Below, piece after piece: positions 43,662 through 50,491 of a stretch of 60,288 bases of DNA; positions within the stretch are counted from its first letter, which is position 1, and every line of letters starts with the position of its first letter. The notes below the pieces were generated by a model, which did no database searches, was not told the DNA's origin, and was given only the letters and a program-made list of their open reading frames with translations. The stretch comes from a bacterium. GTDB lineage: Bacteria > UBP6 > UBA1177 > JAKLFG01. The stretch is taken from positions 1-60,288 of the forward strand of contig JAKLFG010000009.1 of the NCBI GenBank assembly GCA_022711315.1. The letters are read 5' to 3'. A program made the translations under genes and the position numbers.

Positions 43662-45041
43662 TCACTCCGGCAGGGTGATCTCCGAAATGAACATATCGAT
43701 GCCGCCCGCCGAAGCGTTGCCGTCGATGGAGCCGGCCGTATAGCCCGCGACGACGAGCCGCCCCTGCGGATCGAAGACCATACCGGCCGGACCGTCGTCC
43801 TGATCGCTCCCCCACTGCGACATCCAGAGCGGGACACCATCCTGCGAGAACTTGAGTAGCAGGATATCGCGCCCCACCGCGGCGGGGTTGTCGGGCGGCA
43901 CTCGTTGGGTCGTGCCGAGGAGATAGATGTTCCCCTTCTGGTCGGTGAGGATGTTATTCCCCGTGTCGTTGACCCCGGTGCCCCACGGGACCGTCCACTG
44001 CCATTCGACCGCCGCATTGAACTTGACCAGCAGGATCTCGCCGGCGACCGGCGCTCCGTCATAGTGGTCGGCATAGCCGATCGCGTAGATATCCCCCGCG
44101 GGGGAGGCGGCCACTTCCGTGCAGTACTCGGGGCTGGTGGTCGTTCGGCCCCACAGCAGGGCGCCATCGGTGTCGACGGCGGTCACGGCGCAATGGTTAT
44201 AGCGGTCGCGCGTGGCGGGATATTGTTCGACCCCCGCCAGCAGGATGGTGCCGTCGGGGGCGGTCGTAATGCCGTAAAAATGGTTGTAAGGCAGCAGTTC
44301 GGGCTTGCTCCATGCCTCGGTGCCGTCGGCGCCTCTCCGGGACAGCGCGTCCCCGGAAAGCACTATGAACCCCTCCACCCCATCGCCGGTCATGCCGGAG
44401 AACCGGTCGTCGACCGCCGTGCCCCACTGCCGCACCCCCACCGGCGTACCGTCGGTCTGCCAGGTCGCGATGAAAAGGTCGATCCCTCCCGCGCCGACGG
44501 CACCGTCGAATACGCCGTAGGTGACGCCGCCCACCGAGACCAGCCCCTCCTTCCCGGTCACGATACTATAGCCGTGATCGCCCAGCGCGGTGCCGAGTTC
44601 CCGGCTCCATGTGAGCGTTCCGTCCGGGGCGAACCGGATGAGAAAAAGGTCGCTCTCCCCGGCGTTCGCGCATCCCGGCAACGCGCCGCCGCTCGACCCG
44701 GCGACATAATAGCCGCCGCTCCCGTCGGCGGCAAGATCGACCAGATAGTCATCGGCGGGCGTGCCCCACTGCGTCGTTGTCCGTTCGAGCGTGATGAACG
44801 GATCGGCGTCGGGGGCGGTATCGGCTTCGGCGGCATCCTCCGCCGCTATCTCGTCCTTTTCGTCCGTTATGTCGTTTTCGTCCTTTTCCCCATCGCCGCC
44901 GCCGGAGCCGTCGGAGATGATGTCGTCGGTGTCGGCGATCGCCGCGTCACTGTCGGCGGGACCGGCGATGCTGTTGGCGCAGGCGGTGACAAAAAGAAGC
45001 GCGGCCACGGCAAGCGGTAACAACGCGGATGTCGGTCGCAT
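43662..45041 (-). CDS. lipoprotein with SBBP beta-propeller repeats
   Basis: A 459-residue lipoprotein (signal ending LLFVTAC). After an acidic, Asp-rich tether (about residues 30-80) come six or more SBBP-type repeats of about 55 residues, each with a WG/QWGT segment, an Asp-rich turn and a VAGYT or VGGVTYG strand (for example TQWGTPADDYLVDLAADG). These build a beta-propeller displayed at the cell surface. The ligand is unknown. GAGGTG precedes the ATG. Confidence 0.78.
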   Translation of the reverse strand: MRPTSALLPLAVAALLFVTACANSIAGPADSDAAIADTDDIISDGSGGGDGEKDENDITDEKDEIAAEDAAEADTAPDADPFITLERTTTQWGTPADDYLVDLAADGSGGYYVAGSSGGALPGCANAGESDLFLIRFAPDGTLTWSRELGTALGDHGYSIVTGKEGLVSVGGVTYGVFDGAVGAGGIDLFIATWQTDGTPVGVRQWGTAVDDRFSGMTGDGVEGFIVLSGDALSRRGADGTEAWSKPELLPYNHFYGITTAPDGTILLAGVEQYPATRDRYNHCAVTAVDTDGALLWGRTTTSPEYCTEVAASPAGDIYAIGYADHYDGAPVAGEILLVKFNAAVEWQWTVPWGTGVNDTGNNILTDQKGNIYLLGTTQRVPPDNPAAVGRDILLLKFSQDGVPLWMSQWGSDQDDGPAGMVFDPQGRLVVAGYTAGSIDGNASAGGIDMFISEITLPE

Positions 45042-45151
45042 GGGGCACCTCGGTCGCAGTTGAAAGGCACCTTAACAGACCAGCGGCGGCGAAGTAAAGT
45101 TTTGCGGCGGCACGATGTTTCAGGATGGGCGCGGATCGGGGCGGGGGCGAG

Positions 45152-45748
45152 TTATCTGCTGAACGGCTTCTCTTTACTGATGGCGTCCACCGCCTGACGC
45201 GCGAGTTCGCGGCACTGCTTGGTCACGATATCGTAGAATATCCCGTCGCGCACCTCGTCGGGCGGCGCGACCTCGGCGGCGATCGGCCGCGTCCCGTCCC
45301 ACGAACTGCGCCCCGTGGCGCTCTCCACCGTGAGCGTCCCGCTCATCTTGTAGGGCATCTGCCCCTGCTTGTGGCGTATCGCCTGCTGTTGTCCCGCATA
45401 GGTCTTGGTATCGACCGTCACCGTCGCGGTGATCGCGCCCAGTTCCCCCTTCCCCGCCTTCGGGCCGGTGGTCGGGTTCACCTTCGCCGGGGCGACGGCG
45501 CGGCGCACCTCGGCGAGCAGGGCGTCGTGCAGGTCGCCCTTCAGTTCGAGGCCGGTGGCGTCGAGCGTGAAGGTGTAACTGTCGGCCGCGTCGAATTCGG
45601 GCGTGGCGGCGACCGCCCCGCTCTTGGGCGGCGTTCCCCTGTTCTCGAAGCGGGCGTACTTCTCGTCGGCCGACGGGCTCATCATCTTGACGCCGATCCA
45701 GACGATGGTGAATACAACGGCGATGGCGATACCGACTTTCGCGTTCAT
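45152..45748 (-). CDS. membrane-anchored protein of unknown function
   Basis: A 198-residue protein with an N-terminal membrane helix (MNAKVGIAIAVVFTIVWIGV) and a soluble, probably periplasmic, domain with alternating strands (YTFTLDATGLELKG, ITATVTVDTKTYAG, MSGTLTVESATG). No family is recognised. GGGAGGGG precedes the ATG at 45746-45748, which is preferred over an in-frame start at 45763. Its promoter region is a near-duplicate of that of the gene at 47460. Confidence 0.6.
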   Translation of the reverse strand: MNAKVGIAIAVVFTIVWIGVKMMSPSADEKYARFENRGTPPKSGAVAATPEFDAADSYTFTLDATGLELKGDLHDALLAEVRRAVAPAKVNPTTGPKAGKGELGAITATVTVDTKTYAGQQQAIRHKQGQMPYKMSGTLTVESATGRSSWDGTRPIAAEVAPPDEVRDGIFYDIVTKQCRELARQAVDAISKEKPFSR

Positions 45749-45770
45749 GGTCCCCTCCCTCACTAGGTCG

Positions 45771-45813
45771 GGCTGTTATAGCATATATGTAAGGCGGTCG
45801 CAAATTCTGGCGG
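45771..45813 (-). promoter_or_regulatory. promoter copy A of a duplicated 43-bp upstream region
   Basis: Minus strand TTGCGA (45803-45798), 17-base spacer ending ATATGC (extended -10), TATAAC (45780-45775). The 43 bases match 47936-47978 at 39 positions. Confidence 0.65.
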
Positions 45814-45850
45814 ACGGTCTGGACCTCCTAATTAAATGGAGAAGATAAAT

Positions 45851-45876
45851 TCCTCGAAAAATATTAATTTCGAGGA
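45851..45876. promoter_or_regulatory. 26-bp inverted repeat upstream of the AAA_14 ATPase gene
   Basis: TCCTCGAAA (45851-45859) and TTTCGAGGA (45868-45876) are perfect arms around an AT-rich centre that is itself nearly symmetrical. There is no U run, so an operator is more likely than a terminator. Confidence 0.5.
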
Positions 45877-45893
45877 GTGCCAATCCTTAAAAA

Positions 45894-45921
45894 TTGACTT
45901 TTTTGAGGAATATGCTACCGT
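45894..45921 (+). promoter_or_regulatory. candidate promoter of the AAA_14 ATPase gene
   Basis: TTGACT (45894-45899), 16-base spacer ending ATATGC (extended -10), TACCGT (45916-45921), 29 bases before the ATG. Confidence 0.45.
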
Positions 45922-45950
45922 CCGAGAGGTTTTGAAGAGGGAGGCGCGAC

Positions 45951-47075
45951 ATGATACCACGACAGTACGATGACCTGGAACGGTACCTGCAACCGGGAAA
46001 GGTACTGGTCATCTACGGTCCCCGGCAGGTCGGCAAGACCACGCTGATACAGGAATATCTCCAAAGGACGGCGTGGAAACACCGATTCGCGTCGGGCGAA
46101 GATGCGCGACTGCGGGAGTTGTTCGCGGCTGAACGGCTCGACCTGTTCCTTGAATATGCCGCCGGCCATGAGCTCATCGTCATCGACGAAGCGCAGAAGG
46201 TGCCGGGGATCGGACTGGGGCTGAAGATGCTGATCGATGCCATGCCCGCATTACGCATCATCGCTACCGGCTCCTCGTCGTTCGAATTGGCGGGACAGGT
46301 GGGCGAGCCGTTGACCGGCCGCAAGCGGACCCTCACGCTCTATCCGGTGGCGCAGATGGAACTGTCGCGGATGCACAACCGGTTCGACCTGCGCGAGAAG
46401 CTGGAAGACTCGATCGTCTTCGGCGCCTATCCCGAGGTCGTAAGCGCCTCTTCGCGGGAGGAAAAGAGCCGCATCCTGCACGAACTGGCCGACTCCTATC
46501 TGCTCCGGGATGTCCTCGCGCTCGACAACATCAAGAACAGCCGGACGATCTTCGACCTCCTGCGCCTGCTCGCCCTACAGATAGGCGGCGAGGTGTCGCT
46601 TTCCGAGATCGGGACGCAGATAGGCATCAACTACAAGACGGTCGCCCGTTATATCGACATCCTTGAAAAGTCGTTCATCCTCTACCGGCTTCCGGGGATG
46701 GGAAAGAACCCGCGCACCGATCTGCGCAAGAAGAGTAAATATTTCTTCTTCGATACCGGCATACGCAATGCGCTCATCTCGAATCTCAATCCGCCGGCCC
46801 TGCGCGACGACGCGGGGCGGTTGTGGGAGAACTTCCTGTGCGTGGAACGGATGAAGCGGCAGGCCTACCACGAACAATTCGCGAACTTCTATTTCTGGCG
46901 GACGAACGCGCAGAAAGAGATCGATCTGATCGAGGAGCGCGACGGGAAGTTGTTCGGCTTTGAATTCAAGTGGGGAACGAAGGAGCCGAAGCCGCCGAAG
47001 GAATGGAAAGAATTCGGCCCCGATGCGTCATACACCGTCATCAGCCGCGAGAACTATCTCGACTTCGTGCTGTAA
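45951..47075 (+). CDS. AAA_14/DUF4143 ATPase
   Basis: A 374-residue protein of the archaeal-type ATPase family. The AAA_14 domain has Walker A YGPRQVGKTTLIQ and Walker B ELIVIDEAQKV, then a sensor segment IIATGSSSFEL. A winged helix follows (SLSEIGTQIGINYKTVARYIDILE), and the C-terminal DUF4143 domain has a PD-(D/E)XK-like end (NFYFWRTNAQKEIDLIEE, FGFEFKWG) with the acidic and lysine residues of that nuclease fold. These genes are common, patchily distributed and of unknown role, often counted as selfish or defence-linked. It has an AT-rich upstream region with a perfect-arm inverted repeat. Confidence 0.85.
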   Translation: MIPRQYDDLERYLQPGKVLVIYGPRQVGKTTLIQEYLQRTAWKHRFASGEDARLRELFAAERLDLFLEYAAGHELIVIDEAQKVPGIGLGLKMLIDAMPALRIIATGSSSFELAGQVGEPLTGRKRTLTLYPVAQMELSRMHNRFDLREKLEDSIVFGAYPEVVSASSREEKSRILHELADSYLLRDVLALDNIKNSRTIFDLLRLLALQIGGEVSLSEIGTQIGINYKTVARYIDILEKSFILYRLPGMGKNPRTDLRKKSKYFFFDTGIRNALISNLNPPALRDDAGRLWENFLCVERMKRQAYHEQFANFYFWRTNAQKEIDLIEERDGKLFGFEFKWGTKEPKPPKEWKEFGPDASYTVISRENYLDFVL

Positions 47076-47108
47076 GGCGATCCAACCCGGCCCGGTGGAC
47101 GATCGCCT
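47075..47108. other. hairpin between convergent genes
   Basis: AGGCGATC (47075-47082) pairs with GATCGCCT (47101-47108) around an 18-base GC-rich loop. It overlaps both stop regions. No T run follows on either strand. Confidence 0.4.
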
Positions 47109-47388
47109 AGTTCTCTTTCGTCATCCTCACCGCGCCGTGCGGACAGTATGGCACACAGGCGCCGCAGCCGGTGCATTTCGACGCGTCGATGGCGACCTTT
47201 TTCTTGCCCGCGCCGTCGAGAGAAAAGAATGAGGAGAGGGATTTCAGCAGACCCTCATCCTTGGCTTCTCCCTCCGCAGGGAGAAGCGCTTTCCGCTCGA
47301 CCGCCTTGGCGGGACAGATCTTCATCACCGGACAGAAGGGTGAGTTGTCGCACTTGCTCTGGTTGATGACCGCCTTCTTCTTCGCCAT
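47107..47388 (-). CDS. small ferredoxin with one standard and one atypical cluster motif
   Basis: A 93-residue protein. The C-terminal motif CTGCGACVPYCPHGAV is a standard [4Fe-4S] binding site. The N-terminal one is CDNSPFCPVMKICPAKAV, with only three cysteines in irregular spacing, and its fourth ligand would have to come from the tail cysteines or be absent. A 40-residue charged insert separates the two. The ATG at 47386-47388 follows GGAGG. It probably serves as an electron carrier for the ferredoxin-dependent enzymes encoded nearby, though no partner adjoins. Confidence 0.75.
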   Translation of the reverse strand: MAKKKAVINQSKCDNSPFCPVMKICPAKAVERKALLPAEGEAKDEGLLKSLSSFFSLDGAGKKKVAIDASKCTGCGACVPYCPHGAVRMTKEN

Positions 47389-47459
47389 GACCGCCTCCGC
47401 AGAAATGTTGCTAGCGGCAAGATATAGGCAGGAAAAGGGGAAAGTCAAGGGCTGATCGG

Positions 47460-47915
47460 TCAGCGGACACAGCGGACATGGACATGCGCCCCCTTGACTA
47501 TGGTGCTCACGCCGCCGTTGCCGAAGCCGACATACCACGCGAAGGTGTCGTAGTCGGAACGGGACGAGGAGGACCACAATCCCATGGTCTTGCCGTCTCC
47601 CAACGCCGAATATGTCGCGGCGCCGCCGTCACAAAAGCAATCGGCGGTCTCGCAATCGATCTCCAGACAATCGAGGTGGAACGCCGGACAGGCGCCGCCG
47701 TAGGTGCTACCGGGGCAGTTGATGATGATCTTCCGCAGTTCGTTGATGTTCGGCAGGCGGGCGCCCATGGCTTCGCAGTATTCCATAGCGGGCTCCCATC
47801 CCATCGATTCTTCACTCAGCGGGGTCCATTCGAGTCCTGCGTAGAAGTTACCGTCATCTTCAGCACACGCTACCGTCAGCATCAGCGCCGCGAGGAGCAA
47901 AAGGTATTTGGTCAT
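47460..47915 (-). CDS. DUF1566-type lipoprotein
   Basis: A 151-residue lipoprotein (MTKYLLLLAALMLTVAC, lipobox TVAC). The mature part has the DUF1566/Lcl pattern: W near the start (GLEWTPLSEESMGW), AMEYCEAMGARLPNINELRKII, then WSSSSRSDYDTFAWYVGFGNG. Cysteine-rich insert CLEIDCETADCFC in the middle suggests disulfides. Proteins with this fold are surface-displayed; ligands are unknown. GGAGGG precedes the ATG. Its promoter is the second copy of the duplicated 43-bp region. Confidence 0.75.
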   Translation of the reverse strand: MTKYLLLLAALMLTVACAEDDGNFYAGLEWTPLSEESMGWEPAMEYCEAMGARLPNINELRKIIINCPGSTYGGACPAFHLDCLEIDCETADCFCDGGAATYSALGDGKTMGLWSSSSRSDYDTFAWYVGFGNGGVSTIVKGAHVHVRCVR

Positions 47916-47935
47916 GGGGCCCTCCGGTCAGTTCG

Positions 47936-47978
47936 GGGTGTTATAGCATATATTTAAGGTGGTCGCAAATTCGGGCGG
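47936..47978 (-). promoter_or_regulatory. promoter copy B of a duplicated 43-bp upstream region
   Basis: Minus strand TTGCGA (47968-47963), 17-base spacer ending ATATGC, TATAAC (47945-47940), 25 bases before the lipoprotein start. See 45771-45813. Confidence 0.65.
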
Positions 47979-48015
47979 GAGGGAAAAGTTCAAGACTACG
48001 GTCAGGCAGAAGCGG

Positions 48016-48879
48016 TTATACCCACAGTTTTCTGTAGGTGCCTCCCTTTGTCGAAAACTCGACAAGACCGATGTCGCGAAGATGCTGTAATTGTTGTCTT
48101 ATTTTATCTTTCACGGTATGATTTTCTGGGTGGAGTTTGGCAAGATGCAGCTCGAAACCATATACTTCCTCCAAGGAAAAGGTCTGCTTAGGAATTCGAT
48201 TCAGGCACTCAAAGACATCCTTTTTCCAGCCTGACAATCCTGTCAAAATCAGGTCGGTACCGCCTTGAAAAACCTCGTCTTCAACCGCATCGGCGCGGAA
48301 CAAATCCCGCTCCATTTCATCCAAATAATCAATCTCGCGTGGTTCGGGGCGCTGGATGTTTTCAAGAATGCTTTCGGCATCTTTTACAATATCATTGGTT
48401 ATAGTTGCTGCCTCGGATGTGTCGCTCCTCAAGGTTTCGAGATATGAACCGATGTCTTCAATGAGTCGCTTTTCGCGGATGAGCATTCCCAGTTCAAGGT
48501 TGCGCACAAGGCCGCCGGGTGTCAGGTTGCCGGAGGTGATGATGGCGGCAAAGGAATCGAAAAGATAAACCTTCGAGTGAATACGCGGCAGGCTTTTCAG
48601 CGTCACATCACGAATGGAAAGGAGGTCCTTGAATGCTTCAATATCCGAGGCTCCACGTTCGAAATTGCGAAGTTTGAAACTCGTCAGACCAACGATTGAA
48701 AAATTAGATTTTCGAGCATCCCATATGGTCTTAATAGCCGCTTTTTTTATAAAGGGGCTGGCAAACATCAAGCGACTTTTAGTTTCCCCAATGAGATCTT
48801 TGAATTGGTCAATCCAAGGCGTCTGGATAAGTTCAAAATCTTGCAACACGGCAATGCTCCATTGATTGACACAGCGCAT
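48016..48879 (-). CDS. PLD-family restriction endonuclease candidate with DpnI-C-type winged helix
   Basis: A 287-residue protein. Residues 30-150 form a phospholipase-D nuclease domain with one HxK motif (H101, K103, then D108 in IHSKVYLFD), followed by TSGNLTPGGLVRNLELG with the conserved Asn and Glu. One such motif per chain means the active site forms in a dimer, as in BfiI and Nuc. Residues 218-287 match the C-terminal winged helix of DpnI and Dam-replacing proteins (GWKKDVFECL, FSLEEVYGFE, HPENH, KIRQQLQHLRDIGLVEF). It lies 29 bases behind a DpnA-like methyltransferase, so it is read as that system's endonuclease. AT-rich codons and the window's only ACGT (48655-48658) point to recent transfer. 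Confidence 0.8.
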   Translation of the reverse strand: MRCVNQWSIAVLQDFELIQTPWIDQFKDLIGETKSRLMFASPFIKKAAIKTIWDARKSNFSIVGLTSFKLRNFERGASDIEAFKDLLSIRDVTLKSLPRIHSKVYLFDSFAAIITSGNLTPGGLVRNLELGMLIREKRLIEDIGSYLETLRSDTSEAATITNDIVKDAESILENIQRPEPREIDYLDEMERDLFRADAVEDEVFQGGTDLILTGLSGWKKDVFECLNRIPKQTFSLEEVYGFELHLAKLHPENHTVKDKIRQQLQHLRDIGLVEFSTKGGTYRKLWV

Positions 48880-48908
48880 TGTAAGACGCCGTTTTTTCTT
48901 TTCAAGTT

Positions 48909-49778
48909 TTAAGAAAAAAGAGTCGGCTGTACTTCGACGGCATTATACCGCTTGATGGTGAGGTCGATATGCGCCTTGTCCAACTCCACGCCGATGTAAA
49001 TCCGACCACCGAGAACTTTGGTAGCGATTCCAGTGGTGCCACCGCCGTTGAACGGGTCGAGGACGATGTCGCCCGGTTTGGTCGAGGCGAGAACGATGCG
49101 CTTGAGAAGCGCCAACGGTTTCTGTGTCGGATGTTTGCCAAACTCTTTTTCTTCCGGCTTTGGCGTGCCGATGGCCCAGACCGACCGCATCTGCGTATTC
49201 TCTTTCTTGATGAAGTCGCCGTTGAAATGGCCGTTCTTCATCGCTTCGTAGTTGAAGTAGTGCTTCGCCTTCTTGTCCTTCCGCGCCCAAATCACCGTCT
49301 CATGCGACGCGGTGAAAAAGCGGCAACTGAGGTTCGGCGCGGCGTTCGGCTTGAACCACGCGATGTCGTTAAGTATGTGGAAGCCGAGTTTTTGAAGGAG
49401 GAATCCGCACTGGTAGATGCTGTGGTAGGTGCCGCTTATCCAAATCGTCCCCTCCGGTTTCAGGATGCGGCGGCAGGCGGAAATCCACGCCTCGTGGAAT
49501 TTGAGGTCTTCCTCAAAGCCTTTCGATTTGTCCCAGTGCCCTTTGTTGACGCTGACCATCCGACCGTTCTGGCAGGTGAAGCCGTTGTTGGAGAGCATGT
49601 AGGGCGGGTCGGCGAAAATCATATCGACATAGTTTTCGGGGAAGCGCGCCATCACTTCAAGCGCATCGTTCTGGTAGAGAATGAACCCTTCGGCGCTGAA
49701 GGCAGGAATGATCGGCGAAGTACTGAGCGCGTCTTTCGTGGACGATCCACGCCCGCTCAAATTTCTCTCCGACTTCAA
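48909..49778 (-). CDS. class beta DNA adenine methyltransferase (DpnA-like)
   Basis: Transfers a methyl group to adenine N6 (less likely cytosine N4). Motif IV DPPY (residues 57-60) precedes the target region, and the SAM motif DPFNGGGTTG (241-250) is near the end: class beta order. Conserved stretches (VDMIFADPPYMLSNNGF, GRMVSVNKGHWDK, APNLSCRFFTASHETVIWAR, KHPTQKPLALLKRI) recall M2.DpnII (DpnA), which acts on GATC. The start is uncertain: a TTG at 49776-49778 opens the frame, and the ATG at 49785 is out of frame. The promoter at 49802-49830 leaves almost no leader. It is the protecting partner of the nuclease 29 bases downstream. Confidence 0.88.
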   Translation of the reverse strand: MKSERNLSGRGSSTKDALSTSPIIPAFSAEGFILYQNDALEVMARFPENYVDMIFADPPYMLSNNGFTCQNGRMVSVNKGHWDKSKGFEEDLKFHEAWISACRRILKPEGTIWISGTYHSIYQCGFLLQKLGFHILNDIAWFKPNAAPNLSCRFFTASHETVIWARKDKKAKHYFNYEAMKNGHFNGDFIKKENTQMRSVWAIGTPKPEEKEFGKHPTQKPLALLKRIVLASTKPGDIVLDPFNGGGTTGIATKVLGGRIYIGVELDKAHIDLTIKRYNAVEVQPTLFS

Positions 49779-49785
49779 AAATCAT

Positions 49786-49875
49786 GATCAAAAACAAGCA
49801 GATACTAGATCAGAAGCATCAGGAGATCAACGAATTTTTTCGATCGGCAAGATCATCAATGAATTCTGATCGATC
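49786..49875. promoter_or_regulatory. cluster of seven GATC sites over the methyltransferase promoter
   Basis: GATC begins at 49786, 49808, 49825, 49842, 49851, 49868 and 49872. Two more, at 49710 and 49744, lie in the first codons of the gene. The -35 element contains one site and the -10 adjoins another. Confidence 0.8.
49802..49830 (-). promoter_or_regulatory. promoter of the restriction-modification operon
   Basis: Minus strand TTGATC (49830-49825), 17-base spacer, TAGTAT (49807-49802). Transcription would begin roughly 15-20 bases before the first usable start codon, so the messenger may be nearly leaderless. Confidence 0.6.
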
Positions 49876-49905
49876 GCTCCGGAATGAGAACTTTCTTCCA
49901 TCTCC

Positions 49906-49934
49906 TTGACTCCCCGCCCCCGCTCTGCTACCTC
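49906..49934 (+). promoter_or_regulatory. weak candidate promoter of the flavodoxin gene
   Basis: TTGACT (49906-49911), 17-base spacer, TACCTC (49929-49934). The -10 is poor. Confidence 0.35.
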
Positions 49935-49963
49935 TTGCCCCGGACCCCACGAAGGAGGACACC

Positions 49964-50488
49964 ATGAGGACCGCCGTCATCTACCGGTCAAAGACCGGAT
50001 TCGCCCGCAAATACGCGGAATGGATCGCTCAGGAACTTTCGGCCGATCTTTTCGATGCGTCGGACATCACCGCCGGGAAACTTGAGCCCTACGACGCCGT
50101 CGTGTACGGCGGCGGACTGTACGCCGTCGGCATCAACGGAGTATCGTTCATCACGAAGAACCTCGACCGACTCGCCGGGAAGAGGATCGCCGTCTTCGCC
50201 ACCGGCTCCTCGCCGCTGAAACAGAAGGTCATCGACGATGTGACCGCCCGCAACTTCACCCCGGCCCAGATGGAAAGGATCCGGTTCTTCTATCTACGCG
50301 GCGGCTTCGATATGGAGAAACTGCCGTGGCACCTGAAGATGGTAATGGGGCTGATGGGGTGGATGCTCCGCCGCAAGAAGGAACTGAACGAGGACGAGGC
50401 GGGCATGCTCGCGGCGATGGATACCCCCGCCGACTTCACCGACCGGAAGAACATCGAAGAACTCGTCCGCTACCTGCGGGAAGGGTGA
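49964..50488 (+). CDS. flavodoxin-domain protein (HemG/flavodoxin_5 type)
   Basis: A 174-residue protein with a flavodoxin fold: AVIYRSKTGFARKYAEWIA is the FMN phosphate loop, YDAVVYGGGLYAVGING the isoalloxazine loop, and KRIAVFATGSSP the third FMN-contacting strand. The C-terminal half (PWHLKMVMGLMGWMLRRK) is typical of the flavodoxin_5 group that includes HemG, the menaquinone-dependent protoporphyrinogen oxidase. No other haem gene adjoins, so a general flavodoxin-like reductase is also possible. GAAGGAGG precedes the ATG. Confidence 0.82.
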   Translation: MRTAVIYRSKTGFARKYAEWIAQELSADLFDASDITAGKLEPYDAVVYGGGLYAVGINGVSFITKNLDRLAGKRIAVFATGSSPLKQKVIDDVTARNFTPAQMERIRFFYLRGGFDMEKLPWHLKMVMGLMGWMLRRKKELNEDEAGMLAAMDTPADFTDRKNIEELVRYLREG

Positions 50489-50491
50489 GGC

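Noticed and set aside
47075-47108. Bidirectional terminator between convergent genes
   Set aside because: The stem is only 8 bp with an 18-base loop and there is no T run on either side, so it is listed only as a hairpin.
49700-49790. Frameshift at the start of the methyltransferase joining the ATG at 49785 to the gene
   Set aside because: Translation from that ATG gives no methyltransferase-like residues before the frames would need to join, so an unusual start is simpler.
48016-49875. Phage or transposon boundaries around the restriction-modification island
   Set aside because: No integrase, transposase, terminal inverted repeats, target duplication or tRNA gene is visible at either edge. 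Transfer is inferred only from base composition, the ACGT site and gene type.
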